The notes: generated by a model not told the origin, from the sequence alone. DNA of 64,000 nt from Ectocarpus siliculosus (GCA_000310025.1 FN649732.1:1407511-1471510), one strand, 5' to 3'; positions 48,257 to 61,819 are shown, counted from the stretch's first letter. Numbers and translations are program-made.

Positions 48257-50998
48257 TGAAGACCGAGGAGCGCCATTTACGGTGTAGGCATCCCGGCCGG
48301 GACCTCTACGTCGGATAGGCTCAGCGTCGCGTGGTAGTGGTGATTTACTTGCGTGGTTGCGTTAGAGTTGCTGCCTGGAACGGAGTTGTGCGTGGTGTCG
48401 CCATGGCTTTTTTGTCGTGTGGGAAAAGAACGGTGTTGCTCTTGCGTCGTGTTGTGGGTGGGTCGTGGAGGTCTTTTTGTTGCACTACGTTTTGTGGAAC
48501 GCCCGCTTCATACCACGGTGAGATTCTGGCTCTACGGCGAAAACGGGACGGTGTAGCGATTCGTTTAGGTGACTCTTGCCTTGTAGGAACCCCCCCATCG
48601 AGACTTCCTTGTTTCACGTCTTCTCTATGAGGCCGCTGTCAAACTTCTAGCCGTGTTTGAAACCGCTTTGGTGGAGATCCTTTGTCGAATATCGGTGCCA
48701 ATTTCGTCAGACGGCTGGCGGCAGCGCGGTGAGTGTCGGGCGGGGGGCGTAGTGTAGCTTTTCGGGGAGTGTAGGGTATCGTGGAGTGCGTCTCCCGTCT
48801 GCACGTGCCCGCGACCTATGTGGATGTTGTTGCGTGACGAGAATACGGGCTCTGTTTCACATTGATCAAAATGTGGGCGTTAGCCATGTAGAGCTCGGGC
48901 CATGAGTTGCGAGTTTTGTTGCAAGGGACGGTGTTTCTGACGTATCCAACATCGCCGTCATTGCTAGGCGCGCTTGTCTTCGCTCTCAATTCAGCGGCTG
49001 CTCCATCTCATGCAGTGCCCGCTGTCGCAACAAGGGGGCTCCGTGTCGGGGAGGGCCTCGTGCAGCGTGCCAGTGTTTGCCTCGTTGGACAATTTTGCTA
49101 TTTTGGCGTGTTGGGTGGACATGACCGTGGCGTGCTTCTACACGGGGTTGACTGTTCCTCGTAGGACCGTACATTTTTGAACCGCGTCAACTCAAACCTG
49201 CTGCGGTCGTCACGGGTCGAGAGCCTTGAGAGGCTGTGCGTCGTTCGAAGCACCTATTGCCCACCTTCCCACCGAAGCAGCTTGAACCCCGAGTGCGAGC
49301 CAGGTATGCAGCGTACGGATGCCGTGCTTTAGGCTTTTGTGTCGGAGGAACTTGAGGGGAGAGAGTGGGGGGCAAGTATTTCGTACCTTGGATTATGAGG
49401 GTGGTGTCTTGCCCATATGGCAGCGATTCCAAAGTGGCGGTGTTCCTTGGAATGTGTGCGTGCAAGTCGCTTGGCACGATCAGGGTTCCTCGGCGGAGCG
49501 ACATCCAATGTGTCCTTGCCTTGCCGGTGTCTTATGTCAATACCTGTCCCAACACATGCCGGGGCCTGCCTTGGATGTAGTGTACTCTCCAGTTCGCGAA
49601 CCTATTGAGTTGGGCGCACGATATCTGCCTTTGCACTGCCGAGAACCTTCCTGAGACCTTGTGGTGTTGATGTCTTGCCGGTCTTGTTGCACATTTCGCG
49701 TGCAAGGCCACGTCGTCCAACCGTAGCCCGTTGGATCCAACACTCGCCCGGGGTAGGCATTTGCTGTGATACTTGTTGAGCGGTTTGTACAGTACGGGTT
49801 CGACTTTGATAGAGGCTTGCAAAACCTTGCAGCCTATTTGGCGTACTGTTTTGAAGGGATTTATGTTGATGGTGATATCGTCGTTTTGATGTGTGTTGTC
49901 ATGTACAGACTGAATATTCGTCGTCCATGTGTTACATGCTGTCGCTGTTGTTGTGTGTGTTGCGTTATCGAATTTGATGCACCCGATCAAAGCACTTTTT
50001 TTTTGTGTATCGGTGTGTTACGGCCGCCCGTCCAAACGTCGTCGACGTCTGGACCAATATCCCCTCCGCTACAAAGATTGAACCATGAGTGCCACGTATC
50101 CAAGGCCACAAGAAACGAACCTACGACAACAACCGTCAAACGAACAGGAGGGAAGATGATGAGTTGCGCATAGACCATACCTAGCCTCCGGTTCATTACA
50201 GAAGGCTCTCGGCAAGGAAAACTACACCCCCTGTTGAGGAATCGATCTGATAAGTTGATGATTCATAAACCCATTTCCGGGAGGGTTATGTTCGACGTCG
50301 TCCACAGCAGTATCCTGCCTCCCTTCGGCAAGTGAAGAGGCCGGTTTTGCCTCATACGACGGCGCAAAGTAGCAGCAGGTTGATTCCAAACCTGTGACCC
50401 CTACTGCAAGAACTGGTATGTAGCTAGATTTCACAAAACAACCACAGAAAGGGGGAAGGGGGGTGCTACACAACACGATACCCTTGAACATCTAACCTAA
50501 TCAGTGTTTGATACAGCTCCTTCCCGACTCTCGGTCATCTATCAATCGCTCCGTCGCTTCACGTTGGGCCGGGGCATGTGCTTCGAGCATATTGCTGCCA
50601 TCACCAGCGTGCAAGGTATTCCCTTCAAGAAAAAAGGGGCAAGGGTGCGAGAGTGATTGACGGAAAGTGTTTCGAACCCGGACTACGTAGATGGACTCCC
50701 AAATTTGAGGAAGAGAAAGGCTGAATATTAAGGAAAGGACTACGTCAAAAAACGGCGCAAGTAACGAAAGTGCGCACGAGAAACATCAGCAGGCCGCTAC
50801 TGGCCGAACACAAATGGTCGATGCAGGCCAACTCTAGATGTACACGTTGGACACAAGGTCTACAGCTACAGACATGAATGGCGAGGTGGCAACATGCTCG
50901 GCGATGGAAGGCGGGGAACTCGAAGCAGCAACGAAGTACACGTGCCAAGAAATCGAGGCAAAGAAGACGTCAAATGCTTTGCTAATTGGTGGTCGGGA
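48257..50998. other. Intergenic, no gene recognised
   Basis: Open frames of 60-150 codons occur on both strands (for example minus 49532-49990), but none has a domain motif, and no splice-consistent set could be built. This part should include the 3' untranslated region of the EsV-1-7 gene. Confidence 0.45.
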
Positions 50999-52193
50999 TC
51001 AAAACGCCTGCGCAGGTGCACTTTCTGACCCTGGGCGACACAGTCTGAGCTGTTGAAAAAACCTAGGGAGACACTTCCTTCATCATCAAACAAGTTTATT
51101 CCTCACCAAAGCCAGAGCAGCCCGCGGAGCCCAGGTCAACCCCAACGCCACGCAAAAAAGCCACGCCGACAGAGACCCCCCCACCAGTCCGGCTAATCTC
51201 GCTGGTACCTCAGCAGCTTGATTTCGCTGAACAAACGTAGCATCACACACAAAGACATGTTATGTTCGTTCACAACTCAGCTGCTCGAACCTTCCAAGTT
51301 AGCCGTTTCTACGTCCATCAGGGTTCGTTGGAGTGGTGTGCAAGACGGAAGATCGTGGAGTGGGTCGGTACGGGATCCCTTCCGACATTTACGAAGGTCA
51401 TTGGAAGCATGGTAGGCGGGCTGCGCCAAGTTAGCTAGAAGGGAAGGCTTCATTCGTGAAGGTCTATGTCTCGGGGAATGTGGAAGTACGTGAACCCTCG
51501 TGCGTCAAAGATTTCTGCATCTGCTAGTTTGCCCAACCTCAATAATGAGCGTATGCAAATCAAATAAAATCAATGAAACAAAACGTCGGTCAGAAGGTTG
51601 CCTCGGGTGGTTCTTCCGAGGGCAAGAAGCGTGAAAGTTAAGCACACAGCATGAATGGCAAGGGGGGGAGGCCAACGCAGATTGTGCAGCAACCCGTCTC
51701 TTGGACGGAGCGGCGGCAGAACAGCAGTAAACCACAACTCACTCACTCCCATGTGGTTCTCGAGACAGTCGCTGCATTTTTGCCTGGAAACATCTCGCAA
51801 AGCCTCTGCCGTCGTCGCCCTTCGCTCCAAAGTCTCCCGTTGGCCGTCCAGCTGCGATGAGGGCCCATTTCATTGCCCGTGTCGAGGGCGTGGGCTGCGG
51901 GGTTAGCAGCATGCCTCAACTCGTTTCACCACCACCACCGGGAACGTACCGAATCTCGAGGACACATTCCGTACACGCCATTAACGTCTCTACCTCAGAG
52001 CGAGTGTGCCACACCACCATAGCAGGACGGGCTAAGATCCTGCAACGGAGAGAAATTGGACGACAGGTTGGTGCTCACCTGCTGGGAGAGTTGCCGTGCC
52101 ATCGCCAACGCCACCTGCGACACCGGCATTTTCACCCGGGATTCGTTGAAACATCGTGCCGCAACAGGTAGCACCGAAATCAACGTCAATGAA
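50999..52193 (-). CDS. 3' exons of an unrecognised helical protein
   Basis: Exons 52193-52079, 51851-51747 and 51049-50999 are bounded by GT/AG and agree in phase, ending at TGA 51001-50999. They read VAARCFNESRVKMPVSQVAL and AMARQLSQQ, then LDGQRETLERRATTAEALRD and VSRQKCSDCLENHMG, then a 16-residue tail. The middle part is strongly helical and may form a coiled coil; a CSDC pair could be a metal site. Upstream exons were not found, and the duplicated segment at 52.4-53.2 kb would lie in the next intron or the promoter. The last exon is the weakest call. The family is unknown. Confidence 0.4.
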
Positions 52194-52438
52194 CTTGAAA
52201 GTGACGATGGCAACAACAAAACAAACCCCAAAGCTGGCGATTAAAAAGAAAACTACAGAACAGAAGCCATCGCGTGAACGGAAGCTAGCAGGGAAAATGG
52301 CAGGGGCTGGAGTTGCTGAAATTTCGATATATCATGTTATATATATACTCACAGGATGGCGGTCGTGTCGTGACACATTTCTTACTCATCGTATGGAAAA
52401 AAAAAATAAGGTAGCTTGATTTTTTTTGTGGACGTTGG

Positions 52439-53206
52439 CCAGACCGAAGATTGGCGTGTCTTGGCAACATCGGCTGCATGAGATGCCTTCGGCGACCGGG
52501 CGAAGGGTACTTCCATGCGACGCCACCGGGCCAAGTGAAACACTGCTGCTGTAGACAAGTCCTAGCGCATGCACCCGCAATGTGGAGCATGTTTCGTTCG
52601 AGGATGTTTCAGACTCAAAATTGGCCATCATCAATCACAGAGTGTTCTACTGTCCAGCCGTAGACTTTTGTATATCATCCAGATACTACTGCTGAACATT
52701 GCTGCTGAGCGTGCAGTGATGACTCTCCAACAAGACGTGTTTCGCGCTCAACAAGGACCTACATGCGGCCTTGCGTCAACCGTGGCATGCGTCTGTGGCT
52801 GCTACCGCACTAGATAACACCGAACATATAATGATGATGTGTGTTTCCTGTGCTTGCTGCTACCCACGCCGATTGTGTGATACGTTGGGTAAGACCGAAA
52901 ACTATGACGAATCTTTGCGACGTCGGCTGCATGAGATACCTCCTACGACCGGGCGAAGGGCATTGTGACGCCACCGGGCCAAGTGAAACACTGCTGCTGT
53001 AGACAAGTCTTAGCACAAGCACACGCAGCGAAGAACGTATTTTGTTCTTGGTGGTGTTTCGCGGATTCACGTTGGGTTCTCAATTTGCCATCTCATCATT
53101 CACAAGGTGTTCTTGCTACATCATCATCCAGATGCTGGTGAACATTGCTGCCGTACCCTGCGCTCAACGATGACACGCGACCAAGCGTCAACCTGTGGCA
53201 TGCGAC
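52439..53206. repeat. Degenerate tandem duplication, units of about 0.35 kb
   Basis: Segments 52439-52794 and 52891-53206 align end to end. The best part is a block of about 43 identical bases (gacgccaccgggccaagtga and the following acactgctgctgtagacaag). Other shared parts are cggctgcatgagat, gaccgggcgaagg, catccagat, gaacattgctgc and gcgtcaaccNgtggcatgcg. The copies have drifted by substitutions and small indels. No coding content or terminal inverted repeat was recognised. Confidence 0.8.
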
Positions 53207-53696
53207 GAACACGTATGTGTGTCTACCGCTGTGACCATCTCAACCACCATCATCGGACGAAAACTCGCGAAACATCACCAAGACAGCAAGCGTTGATTGG
53301 TGATGGAAAAAATCTGAATCAACACGAACTTGATAAATAGCATTGATTGGTGATGGGTGGATAAACCTCTGCACGCATAAGAACCACCCACACATTCGTA
53401 TTGCTCCCCCTGCCCGTCGGAGATAGATGTGAGTGCGGGTGTGGGTGGGGTCCTGAGAAAGGAAAAGGGCGAAAGAGGTGTGTAAGTAGTACGTGGAGGA
53501 GTGAGTGGTAGAGTTGTACCGGTAGTAGAAGAGAATGATAGGCAGGTAGGTGTGTTTATGTACGACCATTAACGTATAGGACAACTGCAACACTTCGGCG
53601 TGCTGTGGACTAGTGAATGCGCGTATCCTTGTTGTAACTAAGACAATATATTCAAAAGACTACTCCCTCGCTCGGAAACACGAGGAAGGCCGGTTC

Positions 53697-53768
53697 AGAC
53701 ACTATAGAGGCAGAGCGAATCCCTCGAATGACTCTGTACGCACAAGGTCATGCGTTCGATTCCGCTCA
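53697..53768 (+). repeat. tRNA-like sequence, possible SINE head
   Basis: ggtcatgcgttcgattccg near 53743 resembles the T arm and B box of a tRNA, with ggcagagcgaatccc about 40 bases before it in the place of an A box. The stems are imperfect. It is not a functional tRNA as far as I can fold it by eye. Confidence 0.3.
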
Positions 53769-56669
53769 GAACACACATTTTTTTTCCGAAAAATACGTTG
53801 ATTTTCTGAATAAAATATTGTCTTTCCTTCGTTATTGCCCGTCCAACTTGCTCATTGTTGCCACCCTGAATGTTTGGTCCCGGTCAACACCAAAGAACTA
53901 CTCAAGATACTTTAATATGTGGTTGCATACGTAGCTTATGTCACCAAAAACACATCAAATATATACAAGAACACTTTTTTATACGTCGTCGGCTTATTTT
54001 CCCCACCCCCGTCTTCCGTCCGCTTCACGTTTTGTGATCGGGCATCGACCATTCCACGAAAATCCCTTTCTTTTTTTGTTTTATTGTTTTTCTGAACATG
54101 ACCCAACGAATCCATCTCTGTCTAAGAAAAGAGCCTAAGATAGATTAGCAGTTCATTCATAGCGTCGTCAGCGACAGTTACCTGTATTTCCACGGTTTCC
54201 CGAGCACCACACAGCGATATCTCCCCTGTGGGCAACAGGCTCAACAAGACAGTTTGGTGGCCGTCTTGTACATCTATCTGTATGTTATGCTGGGAAGGTG
54301 CAGAATGGAAGGTGTTTTCATTTCATTTTGCAGAACACCGATCTACGCAACGGACGGACGGACGGACGTATCGACCTCACATCGTCTACCTAACTATGCC
54401 GACTTCGAGTACACTTTTTTCGAAGCGATGTCATCATCGCGTCCCGCATCCATCCCACGCATGCTTGCCGCCCGCCCCATTGGGGGGCGGGGGGGCACTC
54501 GTTCCCCCTAGTTCTTGTATATTTGCACAGTAGAATCCCTCCCTTCTAGGTTAAGATGTTGAACCAGGGGCATGGTACACAGGGGATATGGTTGGGGCCG
54601 TTTAGAGCGTCGTGGAACAAGAGCCAAGAGGACGCTCATAGACTATGTAAAGGAAATACGAACAGACAAAGACTGACGGCCAATGAATCTCAGGGAGAAA
54701 CAGAACCGACCACAAATAAATATTTGCTTCTGTGGTTTCACCATTCCAACGGGCCTGAGACGACACACGAAACGTGTAGGCTGACACTGATGCTGCAAGT
54801 CCGGGGAGCTCTATAATACAAGCTCGGCTTATTTTCCAAATATAGAGGGTGGCATCTACGGAGAGTGCTCGAAGTCAATACAGAAAGCTCTCAGCCATGT
54901 TTGCCTCAAAACCACTGTACGTCACCATTGCCGCGGCCCTTCTTCTTGCTGTGGGCAACGAAGTCTATCAGCCGCGGAAAGCAGACTCAGCAGATTCTTT
55001 CCACCGAAGCTATTCAACACGGTAGCGTTGTCACGGGGGACTGTCTCGAGAAGCACCAGCAGCGGTTTGCTAAGCGTGATAAGATGATGTTGAGATGTTG
55101 ACGAGTCGCTGCGACCGACGAAAGAAACGTGCAGACTTGTTGTGGACAACCACTTGCAGATGGCAAAGTGTTGGCAGGTTGACGGATATTGATTGGATTC
55201 GTCCGCCGTACGGTTTGTGTCACACTACTGGTCGAGACTCCATAGGGAGTATGGGGACCGTGATGATACATGGGGCCCTCTTGCGTCATGTGCTGGGACG
55301 CAGCATTCCCTTTTCGCTCCACCCTTTGCATGGACTATAGCCTCCCTCTTGTGAAGTCAATACACTACTGAACCAAGTATCATAAGTATGCCGTGTGCTG
55401 TACCAGTAGTACTTCTAGTTGTTTCCGAAATTGTGACACCCGGCAACTTTGACTATGCTCTGCTGTCAGAACGCGACGCAGCATTGGTACGCATTGAAGG
55501 TCGGCAGTCACGGTTGTACCCTATCTCGCGGCAAGCAAGCTTCCCGGTGTTCGAGCGATACAGTCAGCGCCCGCACAAAAAGAACGTCTAGTTTTGGTCG
55601 AGGCGAGGGTTCTCTGTAAGGTTGAAGGCTGTGCATACGAATGTACAGCAATACATTTGAAGATTGGGTCGAGTGAGGGGCGCACAAATGGTGCTCAGTT
55701 CTTATTTTGAGCATGAAATTTTTTAAGTGCCAAGTTCTTGAGTGCGGGCGCTGACTGTACCTATGGAGCAGTCGCACACTCTGACTTCCAGTACATACAC
55801 ATGTCTCGGCTGCAGCAACGGCGTGTCACACGTACAACAACCCCGCCACGACCCAGGAGTCTACACGATTCAGTACCCGATTCCGTACAAGTACACGGTC
55901 CGGTCTACCAATAGCGTAACACGAGTCCCATACATCGATTTCTGGTGCACACTCACATCTCGCTGCGAACCCAGCTCTGATTCCCAGTCGCCACCGGTGT
56001 GTCCCTCCTCCCCACCGCGCACCTCTTCAATATTGACCATGCTGATTCGAAGTGTACCAGCTTGTCCCGCTCTTTCAGTTGGGCAGGCAGGTTAGGCCGC
56101 AATGTCCCTACTGCTGTATGTTCGACCACCGCTATGGCTTACACGGGCCAAGCCGCGATCTTGCCAGCCCTTGTTCGGAATTCGACTTCACTCGAAGCAA
56201 CCTACTGCACGACACGTGATGCAAGGAGTGTGGAGTGCATCTGAAGAAAGCCAGAGAGACGACCACCTGCGGGCGGGCGGGTTTCACATTTTGGTTCGGG
56301 GAGGATGCTTATAATTATGGCGGCGGGATCTATCTACAACAAAACGGTTTCACGAATTATTTTTGAGTCCATCGCATCGGTTATCGCTGGCCGACAAGGC
56401 AGGGGCTCAAACGAAGCACGGGCAAACGCGTCCCAAGCACTTCGCACTAGTGAAAAACTTAGAGCTACGCACGCTGCTTGGTCAGTTTACGAGGAAGGCT
56501 AGATGGCCCGGACCCTGATTGGTGAGTGCGAGTTGATGGAAATTGTATGTGCTCTCGGGACGATCCTGTGTCCTTGCAGCAGTCAACCGGGGGGTTATGT
56601 AGACTATACGTATGTCATATTGTATGTATGCGATTTGTCCAATAGGGACCTCATCTTCCCTAACCACAG

Positions 56670-56764
56670 GCACGGCGCGCTGCGAGACGGGCGGAAATTC
56701 GCTGCCTGTTTCTCTCGTTCGATAACCGAGATCGCTGCCGATGCTTACAGTAGTGCTGTTCTTG
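56670..56764 (+). CDS. Possible isolated exon
   Basis: Between a ccacag acceptor and a GTGAGT donor the frame reads HGALRDGRKFAACFSRSITE and IAADAYSSAVL, which is protein-like and helical. No neighbouring exon with matching phase was found. Confidence 0.25.
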
Positions 56765-57473
56765 GTGAGTGCCTCGTTCCGTTGTACGTGGACGAAAAAA
56801 CCGCTCATGCCATTTTTTTCTACGAGCCTATGTAGACTTCCAGCATACAGTCTAAAAGGCGAACTGACTCATGCAGTGCCATGATCGTATCATCGATTTT
56901 CGGCACAGACATTCGCGCAAATACAGGTGCGCACACCATCAGCCATGTCTGGTGCGGAGCATCAACGAAGTGCCTCTTCCTTCGCGAACTACAGCTCCAA
57001 CATCGTACTCTGTAGGTAGATTTTAGGTTCGAGAAACGTTATGGGTGGTGCCAAATCTTGCCCGTTGCCCATGGTATTCTTCACGCTGTATATCAGTCTC
57101 TCCGAAGGCCCCGAAGGGCTCAGGTGTTCGTTACTATTTAGATGTCTGAGAGAGTGCATCATCAAAGACGATCCACACAACACGTCGGCTGCGATCCGAA
57201 CTCGTCGTCCACACCCAATATTGACTATTGGATGAAATTTGCGGTGTCGATGGCGTGGGCGGTACCACTCCTCGATCTTCCCACACACTTTATCTCTACC
57301 GGACGTGTGTACTTTGTGCGTGTTCGTTCGGCCTAATGGTGTTCTGGTGCCAGTCTACGTCTTTCGGTACTTGGCGTATCAGACATTAAGATTAAGAACC
57401 GCGCGCCCAACCTTGTTGTTGCTGCGACTTACCCTGGTTACCAAATTCGAAGGAGGACTACGATCATCGAAGA

Positions 57474-60400
57474 ATGTTGCGGAGACCTCCTAAGAAGATG
57501 CCGCCTTCTAGCACTGCAGTTAAGGACAAGGTTGTACGCATGTTCGGCCAACGGTCGATGCGCACCCTTCTAGACGCGCTTTCCCACACACCGGTGGGGG
57601 TGGTGGAGCACGTGGGTTCGGTGTTGGCACTGTGCGCGTGTGTGGTCGAGGCCGGTCTCACGGCTTCGCGGGCCTTGACCTTTCCGAGCCCTACGGTTGG
57701 AGGTGTGGCGACCGCAAATGGTTCCCTTGCTATTACGGATGAAGGGAGGAAGCGGGCGGCCGCGATCGTTGACCACGCCAGACAGCTGCGGCGGCTCCAT
57801 TTAAGGGCGAATAATACCGAGAAGAACATTCCCAGATCGAGGGCAAACAAGCATCAAATGCTTGGGCCGAGACGAGCCGGGACAATCGGTGTAAAGGGCG
57901 AAGAAGCGATGATGGCCTTGGGAGACCTCGGGAAGTGGGCTATCGTTCACAAGCGGAACTTACCGTGTCTCATGAAAATTCTTCAAGCGGCCGAAGCTCT
58001 TCTGTTGTCAGACGCACTCCTTGTTCGGCACTTCGCCAGGATGATAGGCGCGCAGGAGGCTCGAGAGGTGAATGGGTGTCTCAATTGGAGAGGGAGTCAA
58101 GAAGTGTGGTTTGTTGCGCCAGAATACATATGCATAGCTTCGTCAGCACCAGCAAGCACTCCGGGTAACGAAGTGTTACAGTTCGTCAAACTGGTCGCCT
58201 CGGAACCAAACCTCTGACTCCATGCCCTACGGTAAGCCTTGGTTTGTCACCACGTTCCTTTTCCGGGGATGCCCAAGCTTAGTAGCTATTGCTGGTGTGT
58301 CTTAACCTTGATTTAGAGTACAAGGGTGTGAGTCAACCGCGTGCAACGCACTAACGACAACTCGGTGTCGTCACTTTGCTTGCTTCTCTATCCAATAGGC
58401 TCTGGTCGAGGCGGGGATTTTCCTGGGGCACGTCACGCAGACGTGTGACGCGCTTGTGGAAGAAGTAAGGAGGAGGGCGATCGCTGCTGTTTCCGTCCAG
58501 CGGTTTTGGAGGGGTGCACGCGTGCAAAGGCACCAGCAGGCCGCAGACCCCGGGCACTTAGGCGACGACAGTCTCGAGGAGGCGAAGGTTCCAACCGCAG
58601 GCGGGACGGTTGCCTTCCTCCCAGCGAGCAGAACCAATCGTCACGTCGGTTCTGACGACATTCATCAATTAGCCGCTGCAGAAATGGTGCGGGCAGTTGA
58701 CTCCGCTCTCTTCCTCGCGGGTACTCGAACCAAGGCAGCGGTGGTCCTACAGCGATGGACGAGGATTAGGAGAAGCCGACAGTACCGGGAGGAAGCTCGT
58801 GTGCGGATGAGAACGGAGAGATTGGTCACGGCAGCGGTTGGTGTGCAGGCGCTAGCTCGAGGGATCAGCGCTCGCCGCCATGCGTCTCGAGCGACCAGGC
58901 GAGCGGCAGCGGCAGTGACCGTTCAAGCCTTTTGGCGCGGACTGCTAGGATGGAAGCGGGCCCGAAGCCGAGAGTTTGGAGTGGTGTTTCTCCAAAGGTA
59001 ACATGTATCCTTTCGCGAAATTGATACGACAACCTGTAACAACAGCTAGTTGGTTTTGTAGCGAAGACTGACTCACAATTCAGTCTTTTGTCTTCTCCAT
59101 GGTGAGCTCAGAGGCGTTGCTACTTATTCTTGGGACATCGATGATAGGGCAGCCCTAACGACCCGTTGCGAAAGTTGGGTATGGCGGCAACGGATCATGG
59201 ACTTCAAACGTCATTCCCTCAACCAACGTTTGGAATCTTCGCTCTATAATAGAGCATATAATGGACTTTTTTCAATAGAGGTAGACAGCAAGCATCTCTC
59301 GAGCTAGTTCTCGCCGCGACCGGGAACACCACACTGCTCCGTGCCAGTATCATTTCAACAGTCTCGATAATACATGACCTTCTCTCTTTTCTTCATTTTT
59401 CTCAAGGTGGTGGCGATACACCACAGCACTGTCTCACCTGTCTCGCATCAGCGCGCTGGCGCAAACGCGAAATCTGGAATCCCTCGCGGACTCGGCATCT
59501 TACGTACGAAGAATCACGCTGGGTATCTTTTCGCACGACGAACCCACGCTTGGCTTGTCAGCATCTCGGTATCCGCGCAAGGTCTGGATCCACAAGCAGT
59601 GGACAAGACAGATGATCACACCTCTGTCACCCAGCTCAGTAGGTAGGTTAGGCAGATCCCAAAGGGATAGCAGACTAGGGATAGCAGACTGTGACCATCG
59701 CGATGCATCCCTGTCTTTGCACTTGGCCAAGGCACGCTTCGAGATGGAACAGCGATCCACGCCGAAGGCGGCCGGAGACATCCTTCGGGCCTTGGTGACG
59801 CGTCATTTTTCCCAGCCACCCGCCCTGGGTAAACTCACTTCGGCCCTGCGGCGGCGGAAGAACCGTGTGGGTGGAGACGGCAGTCTGTCACTCACCCACA
59901 GGACGGGGGAAATGGCAGCGGTTAGAGCTGGACAGGGCCAACACGCCCCGGGGCTCACACCACGATTTATAGAGGGGAAAGAGAACCATAACAACAACAC
60001 CAACACCAAGAGCAGCAGCAACAACAACGACAGCAACAGCAACAACAATGGCCCTGCCTGCGCGATAGATGGAAGTGATGGTATGCCTGTCAGCCCTGGC
60101 AAAGGCCCAGAACCACGTACGGCAGTATCGGGAGCCTTCCGCGGGGAGCCACTCCAGGACATCGACGGCGCAAAGTTCCCGTCGGAGATACCGTCAAGGA
60201 CTGTCCAACCCACTTTGGGGCTTGCAAGCACGGACAGGTGCGAGGTAGCTGCGGGGCCTTCGGCACCCGACGGCGGAAAGAGCGCCAGCCCTTGTTTGTC
60301 CATTGTCGACGAAGTGGCATCCCAGCAGGCGGATGCCCACAGGAAGACATCAAGGGGCTTGGGGATGGAGTACGACGCCCCTTTGGCAAGACCCTCCTGC

Positions 60401-61002
60401 CAAACCGGCAACGGCACCGACCTCGCAGCGAGGTAAGGGCACCGATGACAGTAGGTTTCGCACACTGTACCCCAAACTTGGCCTGGACAGCCACGACGCT
60501 CCCCTCACCTCTCCCTCACATTTGTAAGCTGTTTGTCACCCGCCGTTTGCAATCCAGTGCGAACCTTGTCTCGAAACTGACCAGTTGCACAACGTCGAAC
60601 GACCCTTCATACACGTTACTATTCAAGAATCGTATTTCTGACACCACCCGCCACGAAACGTGCTTGATCAAATCAGAGCTACATCGACGGCACCCCTCCA
60701 ACGAGCCGAGAAAGCCACCAACGTGCCCCAGACACCCTCGTCGCCAACCGACGCTCCGTCGGCGGGGATGCGCCTGCTACATCGCCATCGCCAGCGACAC
60801 CGCGGCGACAGCGACGAACAGACCGCGGCAACAGCAGCCGGAGCTCCTCTCCTGCCGGGAGGATGCCGCGCAGCCGTGCCCCACGGTCAATGTCTCCCGC
60901 CCGAAACCTGCAGGCCACCGCCAGCGAGACCCAGCCACCAATTCTGGACCGCGCCATCACGGACACGTCCGGAGGGCTAGACTCTGGCTTCGCAGATCAA
61001 AC
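57474..61002 (+). CDS. Second IQ-motif protein, partial gene model
   Basis: Exons 57474-58067, 58399-58997 and 59407-60432 join in phase; a further exon ending at 61002 (GLDSGFADQT before GTGAGT) is likely, but its start is unclear. The first exon (MLRRPPKKMPPSSTAVKDKV onward) is mostly helical. Exon 2 has four IQ-type motifs: SVQRFWRGARVQR, VLQRWTRIRRSRQYR, GVQALARGISARR and TVQAFWRGLLGWKR. The second diverges at the central Gly. Exon 3 carries a WWRYTTALSHLSRISALAQT helix and a low-complexity Asn/Ser run. IQ motifs bind calmodulin-like proteins. The first ATG may not be the true start. It shares strand and motif type with the gene at 29.1-38.1 kb, but exon structure and sequence outside the IQ motifs differ. 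Confidence 0.65.
58399..58997 (+). CDS. IQ-repeat exon of the second IQ gene
   Basis: It opens with ALVEAGIFLGHVTQTCDALV and contains the four IQ motifs, two before and two after a variable acidic-to-neutral insert. FWRG occurs in the first and last motifs, a common IQ core variant. The donor is GTAACA. Confidence 0.85.
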
Positions 61003-61689
61003 GTGAGTTTTGCCACGCTGTACGTGAAACGAATTTCACCCTAGATGAGAGGATACTCGATGAGAGAGAGCCTATCACACCGTCCGTTCTATCTCGGAAT
61101 ATTCAGGGCGATAGATGTGTCGGATATCATATTGTTGCTCTAAGCCCAAGCGAACCGTCCCCTTGATGACACGAATACACGAGATGTTACCTCCGCAACG
61201 ACAAGGACGGAGACGTCAATCGTACGGTCGCTTGGGCTTGTTTGGGAGTAGGTAGCCAACGACTGGGTACTGTTGGTTCCACCAGCGGTACGGCTCGGCA
61301 CTAGTACCCTCGCCTCTGGAGGGAATGTGCTTCGGGGTTGTTCGGGACAGATCTCCAGGTGTCACGTTGACGAGTCGCGGGATTGGCGAGACCCGTGTCG
61401 TATGTGCTTGACCTAGGTTCCGTGAAAGGCATACCCAAAGAACGAATCGCCCGGGATGGCGCCGGTTGTAGACGAATGCGCAGGTCCAGTTTTGTGCAAG
61501 GGTGCGCGTGATGTAGGCCGCACGAGATCACTTAGCAGTCGAAGTCGACAATCCATCCCGTTTCCGCTTCCAGCCAAGTTCCCATAGGGAGTCATCCTGT
61601 TCGTGGTTCACGTTCTGAGGTGAATTTGTCTCGGGGACGGCTGTAGATTTATGTGGAGATGCGGCCAACAACCGCGTTTGAAACTCGGC

Positions 61690-61760
61690 GACATTAGAGA
61701 GACACAGATACAGATACAGATGCAGAGAGAGAGCGAGAGAGAGAGGGGGGGGGGGGGGAG
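61690..61760. repeat. Purine-rich (AG)n tract with G run
   Basis: agagacacagatacagatacagatgcagagagagagcga-like sequence ends in a run of about 14 G. It is low-complexity and not coding. Confidence 0.8.
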
Positions 61761-61819
61761 ATAATATACTAGAAATATTGTTGTCACCAATGGCGTACAT
61801 GTACTTGGTTATCCTTTAG

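Larger units (their letters stand above)
53207..57473. other. Region upstream of the second IQ gene, no gene assembled
   Basis: No splice-consistent gene was found in 4.3 kb. Isolated protein-like frames occur, for example 56305-56502 (MAAGSIYNKTVSRIIFESIA) and 56670-56764. They may be 5' exons of the gene starting at 57474 or chance. A tRNA-like B box is noted near 53750. Confidence 0.4.

Noticed and set aside
49187-49990. Pair of minus-strand frames (49187-49504 and 49532-49990) as one gene
   Set aside because: Different frames with no splice sites joining them, and the composition is not protein-like.
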